A stretch of 64,000 bases of DNA from Poseidonocella sedimentorum (GCF_900116005.1 NZ_FOYI01000001.1:248001-312000), one strand, 5' to 3'; numbered from the stretch's first letter, positions 38,092-46,147 are shown. Program-made: numbers and translations. The notes: generated by a model from the letters alone, not told the origin.

Positions 38092-39519
38092 ATGCACACC
38101 GACCTCTATATCAACGGCACTTGGCGCGCGGCCTCGGACGGCGCGCGGTTCGATGTGCTCAACCCCGCCGATGAAACCGCGCTCGCCAGCGTGGCCTCCG
38201 CCACGGTCCAGGATGCGATGGACGCGCTCGATGCCGCCGAGGGGGCTTTTGCCAAATGGCGCGCGACCACGCCGCGCGCGCGGTCGGAAATCCTGCGCCG
38301 GGCCTTCGAGCTCTTTCACGAGCGGATCGAGGAGATCGCCCGGCTGATCACGCTGGAGAACGGCAAGGCGCGGGCCGACGCGATGGGCGAGGCGGGCTAC
38401 GCCGCCGAGTTTTTCCGCTGGTACGCGGAGGAGGCGGTCCGCGCCGAGGGGCATCTGGGCCCTGCGCCGGCAAGCGGCGCGCGGATGTTGGTGCACCAGA
38501 AACCGGCAGGGATCGCGGTGCTCGTGACACCGTGGAACTACCCGGCCGCGATGGGCACGCGCAAGATCGCCCCGGCGCTGGCGGCGGGCTGCCCGGTGGT
38601 GATCAAACCGGCCTCAGAGACGCCGCTGACCATGCTCGCGCTCATGCCGATTCTGGAAGAGGCGGGCGTGCCGCCCGGGCTCGTCAACGTGTTGCCCTCG
38701 CGCGCGTCGGGCGCGGTGGTGGGCGCGATGCTCGCCGATCCGCGGGTGCGGGTGGTGAGCTTTACCGGCTCGACGGAGGTGGGGCGCAAGCTGCTGCATG
38801 CGGCCGCCGACGGGGTGGTCAAACCGGCGATGGAGCTGGGCGGGAACGCGCCCTTCATCGTCTGCCGTGACGCCGATATCGACGCCGCCGCCGATGGGCT
38901 CATGATCGCCAAGATGCGCAACCTCGGCGAGGCCTGCACGGCAGCCAACCGGATTTACGTCCACGAGGAGATCGCCGAGCCTTTCACCCTGCGCTTCACC
39001 GAGAAGATGGCGGCGCTCAAGCTTGGCAACGGGCTGGAGGCGGGCGTCGACGTGGGCCCGCTGGTCAATGCCGAGACGCGCGACAAGGTCGATTACTTCG
39101 TGCGCGATGCGCTGGCGAAGGGGGCCGATCTGCGGCTCGGGGGGGACCGGCCCGAGGGGCCGGGGTTCTTCTATCCGCCGACCGTGCTTGCCGCGGTGCC
39201 GGACGATGCGGACTGCCTTGCCGATGAGATCTTCGGCCCCGTCGCCGCGATCCAGACGTTTTCGGACGAAGACGAGGTCATCGACCGGGCCAACCAGACG
39301 GAATACGGGCTCGTGGCCTATCTCTATACCGAGGACCTGCGGCGCGGGCTGGCGCTCTCGGAGCGGCTGGAGTTCGGGATGATCGGGCTCAACCGCGGGC
39401 TCGTCTCGGACCCGGCGGCGCCCTTTGGCGGGGTCAAGCAATCGGGGCTCGGGCGCGAGGGCGGCAAGGAGGGGATGCTGGAGTTTCAGGAAACCCAGTA
39501 TATCGCGACCGAATGGTGA
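38092..39519 (+). CDS. NAD(P)-dependent aldehyde dehydrogenase
   Basis: A 475-residue ALDH of the succinate-semialdehyde dehydrogenase branch. Catalytic Cys lies in GEACTAANRI and the general-base Glu in MELGGNAPF; the NAD-binding segment is TPWNYPAAMGTRKIAPALAAGCPVVIKP. It oxidises an aldehyde to its acid. Its gene is inserted between the two halves of the split E2 system, so the aldehyde is probably an intermediate of the same pathway. The start ATG at 38092 is preceded by AAAGGAAAGA. Confidence 0.92.
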   Translation: MHTDLYINGTWRAASDGARFDVLNPADETALASVASATVQDAMDALDAAEGAFAKWRATTPRARSEILRRAFELFHERIEEIARLITLENGKARADAMGEAGYAAEFFRWYAEEAVRAEGHLGPAPASGARMLVHQKPAGIAVLVTPWNYPAAMGTRKIAPALAAGCPVVIKPASETPLTMLALMPILEEAGVPPGLVNVLPSRASGAVVGAMLADPRVRVVSFTGSTEVGRKLLHAAADGVVKPAMELGGNAPFIVCRDADIDAAADGLMIAKMRNLGEACTAANRIYVHEEIAEPFTLRFTEKMAALKLGNGLEAGVDVGPLVNAETRDKVDYFVRDALAKGADLRLGGDRPEGPGFFYPPTVLAAVPDDADCLADEIFGPVAAIQTFSDEDEVIDRANQTEYGLVAYLYTEDLRRGLALSERLEFGMIGLNRGLVSDPAAPFGGVKQSGLGREGGKEGMLEFQETQYIATEW

Positions 39520-39523
39520 CGCG

Positions 39524-40435
39524 ATGAAACCCATCGCGAGCCCTTCGGTGCGCAAGCTCGCGGCGGAACGGGGCGTCGATCTCGACGCGCTGGCGCGGCG
39601 GCTGGGGCGGGAGAGCATCGCCCGGGAGGATGTCCTGGCGGGCGCAGGCCAAAACGCAGGCCAAAACGCTGGGCAGGGCGATGCTCCGGCGGAGCGGCAG
39701 AGCCCGAGGGACGAGGGCGCGGCATGGTGGGCCGAGGAGCACGCGGGCTTTGGCCCGGTGCGGGAGGAGCCCTTGGACCGGATGGCGCAGGTGGGGGCCG
39801 CGCGGCTTGGCGCAGCGCAGCGGCTCATCCCGTCGGTTACCCATCACGAGAGCGCGGATGTCACGCGGCTGGAGGCGGCGCGGACCGATGCCAAGGCCCG
39901 CGGGGGGAAGGTCACGGCGCTGGCCGTGCACGTGGCGGTTCTGGTGCGCTGCCTTCGGGAGTTTCCGCGCTTCAATGCCTCGCTCAGCCCCGATGGGGCG
40001 CGTCTCATCCTCAAGGAGTTCGTCCACGTAGGCATTGCGGTGGACACGGGGCGCGGGCTCGTTGTCCCGGTGATCCGGGACGCGGATCGCAAACCGGTCA
40101 GGGCCCTCTCGGCAGAGATCGCCGATCTGGCGGCGCGCGCGCGCGGGCGGCGGATCCGGCCCGCCGAGATGGGCGGCGCTTCGATGACGATTTCCAACCT
40201 CGGCGGCATCGGCGGCGAGAGCTTTACCCCGATCGTCAACCCGCCCGAGCTTGCGATTCTCGGGATCAGCCGGGCGGAGGTCCGGCCCCACTGGGACGGC
40301 GCGGCGTTTGTGCCGCGCAAGATGGTGCCGCTTGACCTCAGCTATGATCACCGGGTGATCAACGGGGCGGATGCGGCGCGGTTCCTCGCGCGCTATGCGG
40401 CGCTCCTGCGAGACCCGGACCGGCTGCTTTTGTAG
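39524..40435 (+). CDS. 2-oxoacid dehydrogenase E2 catalytic subunit without lipoyl domain
   Basis: A 303-residue acyltransferase. It begins directly with a peripheral subunit-binding domain (ASPSVRKLAAERGVDLDAL, residues 5-40), then a Gln/Gly/Asn linker, then a full CAT-type catalytic domain with DLSYDHRVINGADAARFLARY, whose His and the Asn/Asp position are normal for pyruvate-type E2. There is no N-terminal lipoyl domain. It must receive acyl groups from the lipoyl protein encoded 1.4 kb upstream, and probably makes an acyl-CoA. It is the last gene of the LacI-controlled operon. Confidence 0.88.
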   Translation: MKPIASPSVRKLAAERGVDLDALARRLGRESIAREDVLAGAGQNAGQNAGQGDAPAERQSPRDEGAAWWAEEHAGFGPVREEPLDRMAQVGAARLGAAQRLIPSVTHHESADVTRLEAARTDAKARGGKVTALAVHVAVLVRCLREFPRFNASLSPDGARLILKEFVHVGIAVDTGRGLVVPVIRDADRKPVRALSAEIADLAARARGRRIRPAEMGGASMTISNLGGIGGESFTPIVNPPELAILGISRAEVRPHWDGAAFVPRKMVPLDLSYDHRVINGADAARFLARYAALLRDPDRLLL

Positions 40436-40439
40436 CGCT

Positions 40440-40451
40440 CAAAGCGCTTTG
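40440..40451. promoter_or_regulatory. LacI-type palindrome before the TRAP operon
   Basis: CAAAGCGCTTTG is a perfect 12-bp palindrome with a central CG, the form bound by LacI-family repressors. It differs from the GCAAACGTTTGC sites near 26.6 kb, so a different regulator may bind it. It lies four bases after the E2 stop, about 140 bases before the TRAP binding-protein gene. Confidence 0.5.
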
Positions 40452-40544
40452 CCTCCCGCACAGGAGAGCCCGGGCAGGGAAATTTTCGAAACATAACAAC
40501 AAGGTTTGTGTGAATCGGAAATTACGCTAAGCTGATAAACAGTT

Positions 40545-40571
40545 CGGCGCTTTGCCTTAAAAAAAGCGCCG
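40545..40571 (+). other. Leader hairpin just before the TRAP operon
   Basis: CGGCGCTTT (40545-40553) pairs perfectly with AAAGCGCCG (40563-40571) around a nine-base AT-rich loop. It ends 12 bases before the GGGAGG ribosome site of dctP and could stabilise the leader or modulate translation. It has no T-run in the plus direction. Confidence 0.45.
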
Positions 40572-40593
40572 CGATAGACTCTGGGAGGGGTAT

Positions 40594-41721
40594 ATGACCA
40601 ATAAAACGATCAATCGGCGTTCGTTCCTGAAGAAGACGGCGCTCGCTGGGGGGACGGCCGCAGGCGGCGCGCTGGCAGCGCCGGCGGTGTTGGCGCAGGC
40701 GCCGATCGTCATCAAGCTGCAGACATCCTGGGGCGCGTCCAACATCTGGGACGAGTTCGCCAAGGATTACGCCAACCGGGTGGACGAGATGTCCGGCGGC
40801 CGGCTCAAGGTGGACGTGCTGCCCGCGGGCGCGGTCGTGGCGGCGTTCCAGGTGCTGGACGCGGTCAACGACGGCGTGATCGACGCGGCGCATTCCGTGC
40901 CGGTCTACTGGTACGGCAAGAACAAGGCGGCGTCGCTCTTCGGCACCGGCCCGGTCTTCGGCGGCTCGGCCACGACCATGCTGAGCTGGTTCTACGAAGG
41001 CGGCGGCGCGGAGCTTTACCGCGAGCTGACGCAGGACATCATGGGCCTCGACGTCATCGGCTACCTCGGCTTCCCGATGTTCGCCCAGCCCTTCGGCTGG
41101 TTCAAGGGTGAGGTGAACACCGCCGCCGATCTGGCCGGCTTCAAGTATCGCACCGTGGGCCTCGCGGCGGATCTTCTGGCCAAGATGGGCATGTCCGTGG
41201 CGCAGCTTCCGGGCGGCGAGATCGTCCCCGCGATGGAGCGCGGCGTGATCGACGCGTTCGAGTTCAACAACCCCTCGTCGGACAAGGACTTCGGCGCGCA
41301 TGACGTTGCCAAGAACTACTATCTCTCGTCCTACCATCAGGCGTCGGAGAGCTTCGAGTTCCTCTTCTCCAAGAGCTTCGTCGAAGACCTCGATCCCGAT
41401 CTTCAGGCGATCCTGAAATACGGCGTGGAAGCGGCCTCCACGGCCAACACCGCCAAGGCGATGAACCGCTATTCGGCGGATCTTCAGTGGCTTCAGGAAG
41501 AGGCGGGCGTGACCGTGCACCGGACATCGAAGGATATCCTCGACGCCCAGATCAACGCATGGGACGAGCTCATCCCCGAGCTTGAGGCCGATCCGTTCAT
41601 GAAGAAGACCCTCGACAGCCAGCGCGAGTGGGTCGAACGCGTGGCCTTCTATGAGCTGATGAACGCGCCCGACTATGCGCTCGCCTACGAGCATTACTTC
41701 CCGGGCAAGCTCAAGCTCTGA
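40594..41721 (+). CDS. dctP: TRAP transporter substrate-binding protein (DctP type)
   Basis: A 375-residue periplasmic binding protein with a twin-arginine signal (NRRSFLKKTALAGG, cleavage near AVLAQA), so it is exported folded. The mature part has the DctP fold (IKLQTSWGASNIWDEFAKDYANRVDEMSGGRLKVDV), and PGGEIVPAMERGVIDAFEF matches the ligand-binding hinge region. It captures an organic acid, with a conserved Arg normally holding the carboxylate. It is close to TRAP proteins annotated for mannitol/aromatic acid uptake, but the ligand is unknown. GGGAGGGG lies upstream. Confidence 0.92.
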   Translation: MTNKTINRRSFLKKTALAGGTAAGGALAAPAVLAQAPIVIKLQTSWGASNIWDEFAKDYANRVDEMSGGRLKVDVLPAGAVVAAFQVLDAVNDGVIDAAHSVPVYWYGKNKAASLFGTGPVFGGSATTMLSWFYEGGGAELYRELTQDIMGLDVIGYLGFPMFAQPFGWFKGEVNTAADLAGFKYRTVGLAADLLAKMGMSVAQLPGGEIVPAMERGVIDAFEFNNPSSDKDFGAHDVAKNYYLSSYHQASESFEFLFSKSFVEDLDPDLQAILKYGVEAASTANTAKAMNRYSADLQWLQEEAGVTVHRTSKDILDAQINAWDELIPELEADPFMKKTLDSQREWVERVAFYELMNAPDYALAYEHYFPGKLKL

Positions 41722-41792
41722 GCGGCACAAGTCAATAACGCCCACCCGCCCCGGCGCCCCGTGCGCCGGGGTTATCCTTGCATGGAGGAAAC

Positions 41793-42380
41793 ATGATCGG
41801 GTTCATCCGGTTCGCCGACGCCCTGTCGGCATGGTTCGGCAAAGCCTTTGCCTGGCTCATCATCCTGATGGCCGTGGGCACAGGCTACGAGGTCGTCGTC
41901 CGCTACATCTTCAACAGCCCGACGGCCTGGGCGCTCGATGTCTCGTTCATCATGTACGGCACGCTCTTCATGATGGGTGGCGCCTACACGCTCTCGCGCG
42001 GGGGGCACGTCCGGGGCGATTTCCTCTACCGGCTCTGGCAGCCGAGGACCCAAGGCAAGGTGGACCTTGTGCTCTACATCCTCTTCTTCTTCCCCGGCGT
42101 GCTGGCGCTTGTGCTGGCGGGCTGGAAATACGCCTCGCGCTCCTGGGGGTATGGCGAGGTGTCGGTCAACAGCCCGGCGGGCGTGCCGATCTACCAGTTC
42201 AAGACGGTGATCGTCGCCGCGGGCCTGCTGCTCTTCATCCAGGGCCTCGCGCAGGTCTGCCGATGCCTCATCGCGATCCGTACCAATGAATGGATCGAGG
42301 CGGACGAGGACGTGATGGAGACCGAAGACCTGCTCATGAAAAAACAGGCCGACGCGCCGCAAAAGGACCAGACGGCATGA
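41793..42380 (+). CDS. dctQ: TRAP transporter small permease (DctQ type)
   Basis: A 195-residue membrane protein with four hydrophobic segments (about 14-34, 43-63, 88-108, 135-155) and the typical EVVVRYIFNSPTAWALDVSF block. The charged C-terminal tail (ADEDVMETEDLLMKK) is longer than usual. GGAGGAAAC precedes the ATG. It bridges the binding protein and the large permease, and its stop overlaps the dctM start (ATGA). Confidence 0.9.
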   Translation: MIGFIRFADALSAWFGKAFAWLIILMAVGTGYEVVVRYIFNSPTAWALDVSFIMYGTLFMMGGAYTLSRGGHVRGDFLYRLWQPRTQGKVDLVLYILFFFPGVLALVLAGWKYASRSWGYGEVSVNSPAGVPIYQFKTVIVAAGLLLFIQGLAQVCRCLIAIRTNEWIEADEDVMETEDLLMKKQADAPQKDQTA

Positions 42381-43792
42381 CGGACCCTCAAGTCGCCCTG
42401 ATGATGCTGGGGCTTTTCATCCTCTTTGTTTTCCTCGGCTTTCCCATCGCCTTCACGCTCATGGCCATGGGTATCGGCTTTGGTTACTACGCCTATTTCG
42501 ACGCGCGGCGCATGTGGCGCGGCTACAACCGGCTCGAGGAGGACGCCGGCACATGGGACCAGTGGTCCTTATGGTTCGAGGGGTTCTACAATAACCGCGT
42601 CTTCGATTTGTTCGTGAACCAGACCTTCACGGTCATGTCCAACGAGGTGCTGACCGCGGTGCCGCTCTTCCTCTTCATGGGCTACATCGTGGAGCGCGCG
42701 AACATCGTGGATCGGCTCTTCTCGACGCTCAACGTCGCCGCCAAGAACGTGCCCGGCTCGATGGGGGTCGCGGCGCTCATCACCTGCGCGCTGTTTGCGA
42801 CCGCCACCGGCATCGTCGGCGCGGTGGTGACGCTGATGGGGCTGCTCGCGCTGCCGGCCATGCTCAAGGCGCGCTACAACCCGTCCTTTGCCTCGGGCAT
42901 CATCTGCGCGGGCGGAACGCTCGGCATCCTGATCCCGCCGTCGATCATGCTTATCGTCTATGCCGCGGCGACCAACGTCTCCATCGTGCGGCTTTACGCG
43001 GGCGCGCTTTTGCCGGGGTTCACGCTGGTGGGGCTCTACCTCATCTACGTGGTCGGTCGGTCGATCCTGCAACCCTCGGCCGCGCCGCGCCCCACGGCGG
43101 AGGAGGTGCCGGACGTGCCGATGAGCCGGCTCGTGGTCATGATCATGACCTCCTTCATCCCGCTGGCCTTCCTCATCCTCGCGGTGCTGGGCTCGATCCT
43201 CTTCGGGCTCGCAACGCCAACCGAGGCCGCCTCCATCGGCGCGCTCGGGGGCATCTTCCTCGCCTTCATCTACCGCGCGATGACATGGCAGCGGCTGCGC
43301 GAGAGCGTCTATCTCACGGCGCGCACCACCGCGATGGTCTGCTGGCTCTTCGTCGGCTCCTACACCTTCTCGGCGGTCTTCTCCTACCTCGGCGGCGAGC
43401 ATGTGATCTCCGAGTTCGTCCAGTCGATGAATCTTACGCCCGTGCAGTTCCTGATCCTTGCCCAGCTTATCATCTTCCTGTTGGGCTGGCCGCTGGAATG
43501 GTCAGAGATCATCATCATCTTCGTGCCGATCTTCCTGCCGCTGTTGCAGTTCTTCGAGGTCGATCCGCTGTTCTTCGGCATCCTCGTCGCGCTGAACCTG
43601 CAGACGAGTTTCCTGACGCCACCGATGGCGATGTCGGCCTACTACCTAAAGGGAATCGCGCCACCCGAGGTGCGGCTGACGCAGATTTTCGCGGGGGTGA
43701 TGCCCTTCCTCTTCTGCGTCATCCTGTCGATGATCCTGATGTATATCTTCCCGCAGATCGTCTTCTATCTTCCGGAGCTGTTCTATGGCTAA
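42377..43792 (+). CDS. dctM: TRAP transporter large permease (DctM type)
   Basis: A 471-residue sodium-coupled permease with about 12-13 membrane segments. Family motifs include GTLGILIPPSIMLIVYAAATN and FGLATPTEAASIGALG. After the first helix there is a soluble stretch (about residues 35-80, including RRMWRGYNRLEEDAGTWDQW), longer than in the C4-dicarboxylate DctM, as in the group associated with larger organic acids. It overlaps the amidase gene by eight bases. Confidence 0.93.
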   Translation: MTDPQVALMMLGLFILFVFLGFPIAFTLMAMGIGFGYYAYFDARRMWRGYNRLEEDAGTWDQWSLWFEGFYNNRVFDLFVNQTFTVMSNEVLTAVPLFLFMGYIVERANIVDRLFSTLNVAAKNVPGSMGVAALITCALFATATGIVGAVVTLMGLLALPAMLKARYNPSFASGIICAGGTLGILIPPSIMLIVYAAATNVSIVRLYAGALLPGFTLVGLYLIYVVGRSILQPSAAPRPTAEEVPDVPMSRLVVMIMTSFIPLAFLILAVLGSILFGLATPTEAASIGALGGIFLAFIYRAMTWQRLRESVYLTARTTAMVCWLFVGSYTFSAVFSYLGGEHVISEFVQSMNLTPVQFLILAQLIIFLLGWPLEWSEIIIIFVPIFLPLLQFFEVDPLFFGILVALNLQTSFLTPPMAMSAYYLKGIAPPEVRLTQIFAGVMPFLFCVILSMILMYIFPQIVFYLPELFYG

Positions 43793-45131
43793 AGACATGA
43801 GCAACCTGCTGCAGCTCACCGCGCTGGAGCTGCGCGACCGGATGGCCTCCGGCGCGCTCTCCGCCGCCGAGCTGGCCGAAGCGGTCATCGCGCGGGTCGA
43901 GGCGCGCGAGGCGGAGGTGGGCGCCTGGGCCTGGTTCGACGCGGCGTACCTGCGCGAGCAAGCCAAGCGGCTCGATGCCCACCGGATTTCCGGGCGGCCC
44001 ATCGGCCCGCTGCACGGGCTGCCGGTCGGCCTCAAGGACATCATCGACACCGCGCGCATCCCGACCGAGAACGGCGCGGCGCAGGACAGGGGCCGCGTGC
44101 CCGAGCGGGACGCCGAGATCGTGCGGCGGCTGCGCGCGGCGGGGGCGATCATCGCGGGCAAGACGGTGACCACCGAGCTGGCCTTCATGCACCCGGGCAA
44201 GACGCGCAATCCGCACGCCCCGACCCACACGCCCGGCGGCTCGTCGCAAGGTTCGGCGGCGGCTGTGGCGGACGGCATGGTCCCGCTCGCGGTGGGCACG
44301 CAGACCGGCGGCTCGGTGATCCGGCCGGCGAGCTTTTGCGGCGTGACCGGGTTCAAGCCAAGCTTCGGGGTCGTGCCGCGCAGCGGCGTGCTGACCCAGT
44401 CGCCCTCGCTCGACACGATCGGGGTCTTTGCCGCCGATCCGTTGAGCGCCGCGATGCTGACCGACGTGCTCGCGGGGGGCGATCCGGCCGATCCGGGCAG
44501 CGTCGACGCCCCCGCGCCGCGCCTCGCGGCCACCGCGTCGGAGGCTCCGCCGCTCAAGCCGGTCTTTGCCATGCTGCGCATGCCGGGCTGGGAACGCGTG
44601 TCGGAGGACATGTCCGCCGCCCTTGGCGAGCTTTCCGAGGCGCTCGGTGATCAGGCTTTCTCGGCAGAACTGCCCGCGCCCTTCGAGGCCGCGGCGGAGG
44701 TGCGCGAGCAGATCAACTTCGCCGAGATGGCCCACCACTACGCGGGTTATGACCCGGCGCACCTCTCGGACGAGACCCGCGCGGCGCTGGAGACGGGGCA
44801 GGCGGTCATGGCCTCGCGCTACCTCGCGGCGCTGGACTGGAAGAGCCGGATCACCGGCGCGCTCGACGAGATCTTCCTCCGCTGCGACGCCATTATCTGC
44901 CCGTCCTCCCCCGGCGCGGCACCGGAGGGCCTCGGCCAAACGGGCGATCCGGTCTTCAACGGGCTCTGGACCATGGCGGGCACGCCGGCGGTCTCCCTGC
45001 CGGTGCTGACCTCATCCGGCGGGCTGCCGATGGGGTTGCAACTTGTGGGCCGGCGCGGCAACGACGGGCGCCTCTTGCGCACGGCGCGCTGGCTTTATGA
45101 CTGGATCGGCGGCGAAGGAGACTCCGCATGA
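43785..45131 (+). CDS. Amidase signature family hydrolase
   Basis: A 448-residue cytoplasmic amidase. The Ser-cisSer-Lys triad is visible: Lys84 in LPVGLKDI, the cis-Ser in PGGSSQGSAAA (153/154), and the nucleophile Ser177 in TQTGGSVIRPASFCG. It hydrolyses an amide to acid and ammonia or amine. An in-frame ATG 12 bases in (MSNLLQL) is an alternative start. It overlaps dctM and the small membrane gene behind it, so the TRAP ligand, or a compound made from it, may be an amide. Confidence 0.9.
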   Translation: MAKDMSNLLQLTALELRDRMASGALSAAELAEAVIARVEAREAEVGAWAWFDAAYLREQAKRLDAHRISGRPIGPLHGLPVGLKDIIDTARIPTENGAAQDRGRVPERDAEIVRRLRAAGAIIAGKTVTTELAFMHPGKTRNPHAPTHTPGGSSQGSAAAVADGMVPLAVGTQTGGSVIRPASFCGVTGFKPSFGVVPRSGVLTQSPSLDTIGVFAADPLSAAMLTDVLAGGDPADPGSVDAPAPRLAATASEAPPLKPVFAMLRMPGWERVSEDMSAALGELSEALGDQAFSAELPAPFEAAAEVREQINFAEMAHHYAGYDPAHLSDETRAALETGQAVMASRYLAALDWKSRITGALDEIFLRCDAIICPSSPGAAPEGLGQTGDPVFNGLWTMAGTPAVSLPVLTSSGGLPMGLQLVGRRGNDGRLLRTARWLYDWIGGEGDSA

Positions 45132-45280
45132 ACAAGGCTTTGGCGATTTTCGCATTCCTAATTTTCTTCGCCTTCCTCGCGATCCTCTGCCTTGAGGTGC
45201 CGAGCCCCGATCTGGTGCTCGTGGTGCTGCTCACGGTCGGGCTCGCGGCGAAGGACTTCTTCTTTTCCGGCGGCCGCTAG
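45128..45280 (+). CDS. 50-residue membrane protein at the end of the TRAP-amidase unit
   Basis: A very small protein (MNKALAIFAFLIFF...) with two hydrophobic segments at about 4-22 and 27-41 separated by VPSPD, ending in KDFFFSGGR. It starts inside the amidase stop (ATGA), so it is translated as part of this unit. I do not recognise a family. It may be a small accessory of the TRAP permease or another membrane protein, but that is a guess from position. Confidence 0.6.
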   Translation: MNKALAIFAFLIFFAFLAILCLEVPSPDLVLVVLLTVGLAAKDFFFSGGR

Positions 45281-45299
45281 CGCGCGCGGTGAGCTGGGA

Positions 45300-45346
45300 G
45301 GGGGCGCTGCCCCCGTCCGCCGGGGGCGGACTCCCCCGGAGTATTG
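45300..45346. repeat. REP-like tandem palindromes
   Basis: Two perfect hairpins stand side by side: GGGGGC-GCT-GCCCCC (45300-45314) and GTCCGCC-GGG-GGCGGAC (45315-45331), followed by TCCCCCGGAGTATT. The layout matches extragenic palindromes I remember as common in Rhodobacteraceae genomes; no second copy was noticed in this window. It could also end the TRAP-amidase transcript. Confidence 0.55.
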
Positions 45347-45375
45347 ATCAAGAGAAGAAGCAGGGGCTTGCGTTT

Positions 45376-45390
45376 GTTCGCGGTATGTTC
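45376..45390. promoter_or_regulatory. SOS box upstream of mmcB
   Basis: GTTC-GCGGTAT-GTTC is an exact GTTC-N7-GTTC LexA operator, 14 bases before the mmcB ATG. It is close enough to overlap the promoter or transcription start. Confidence 0.9.
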
Positions 45391-45404
45391 GTAGTTTGGC
45401 GGGT

Positions 45405-45857
45405 ATGGAGCCGATCACTCAGATATTGCAGCCGGGGCAGTTGCTGGCGCGCGGGGCGGCGCGGCATTTGCTGAGCCATGGGTTTGTCAGCGTCGAAGAG
45501 CTGGTGCCCGAGCGGGGGCTGCGGGTGGATCTCATGGCGCTTGGTCCGAAGGGCGAGATCTGGATCGTTGAGTGCAAATCGAGCCGGGCGGATTTCATGA
45601 GCGACGGGAAGTGGGAGGGGTATCTGCCCTGGTGTGATCGGTATTTCTGGGCCGTGGATGCGGCGTTTCCGACCGATCTGTTGCCGGAGGGCACGGGGCT
45701 GATGATTGCCGATGCTTATGATGCCGAGATTCTGCGCTTTGGCGAAGAGACGCAGCTGGCGCCCGCCCGGCGCAAGAAGCTCACGCAGAAGATCGCAACC
45801 CATGCCGCGCGGCGGTTGCAGATCCTGCGCGATCCGGATGCGGGGCGGTTCGGATAA
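45405..45857 (+). CDS. mmcB: MmcB family DNA repair protein
   Basis: A 150-residue protein of the family named for mitomycin C resistance in Caulobacter. It has a PD-(D/E)XK-like nuclease core: LRVDLMALGPKGEIWIVECKSS at about residues 40-61, with the Asp, Glu and Lys of the motif, and WCDRYFWAVDAAFP after it. It is presumed to act in repair of cross-linked or damaged DNA. The exact LexA box just upstream supports the identification. The ATG at 45405 is preferred over a TTG nine bases earlier. It converges with the small gene on the other strand, three bases away. Confidence 0.9.
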   Translation: MEPITQILQPGQLLARGAARHLLSHGFVSVEELVPERGLRVDLMALGPKGEIWIVECKSSRADFMSDGKWEGYLPWCDRYFWAVDAAFPTDLLPEGTGLMIADAYDAEILRFGEETQLAPARRKKLTQKIATHAARRLQILRDPDAGRFG

Positions 45858-45860
45858 ATT

Positions 45861-46058
45861 TCAGCGTTTGCGGGATTTGACCGCTTCGGCGCCTTTTGCG
45901 GCGGCGAGGATTTCCTCGGCGATTTCGCGCGCCTCATCGGGGTCGAAGTCCATCGGGATTTCGGTGCCGGGGGCTTCGACGAAGATCCGCACCATGCCTT
46001 GATCGGTGGGGCCGATCTGGAGGTTGGCTTCGATATCGCGTTCGGTGTTTATGCTCAT
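45861..46058 (-). CDS. Conserved 65-residue protein (DUF6324-like)
   Basis: A small acidic, probably cytoplasmic protein (MSINTERDIEANLQIGP...) with no membrane segment. Residues 1-40 have strand-like alternation (GMVRIFVEAPGTEIPMDF) and a helix follows (PDEAREIAEEILAAAKG). I recall proteins like this as a Rhodobacteraceae-conserved DUF, but am not sure of the number. AGGA lies eight bases before the ATG. The function is unknown. Confidence 0.65.
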   Translation of the reverse strand: MSINTERDIEANLQIGPTDQGMVRIFVEAPGTEIPMDFDPDEAREIAEEILAAAKGAEAVKSRKR

Positions 46059-46147
46059 GGCCGGGATCCTTCTTGGCAGGTCCGCGTGCTAGCGCCTCTG
46101 CTCAGCTCTGGCAAGGGGCGGCTGGCCCGGCGCGCCCGGCTTGCGCG

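Noticed and set aside
35166-40435. Acetoin dehydrogenase operon (acoABC) or the housekeeping pyruvate dehydrogenase
   Set aside because: There is no acoX, acoR or E3 gene, the E2 is split, and E1 beta lacks the lipoyl domain of the alphaproteobacterial PdhB.
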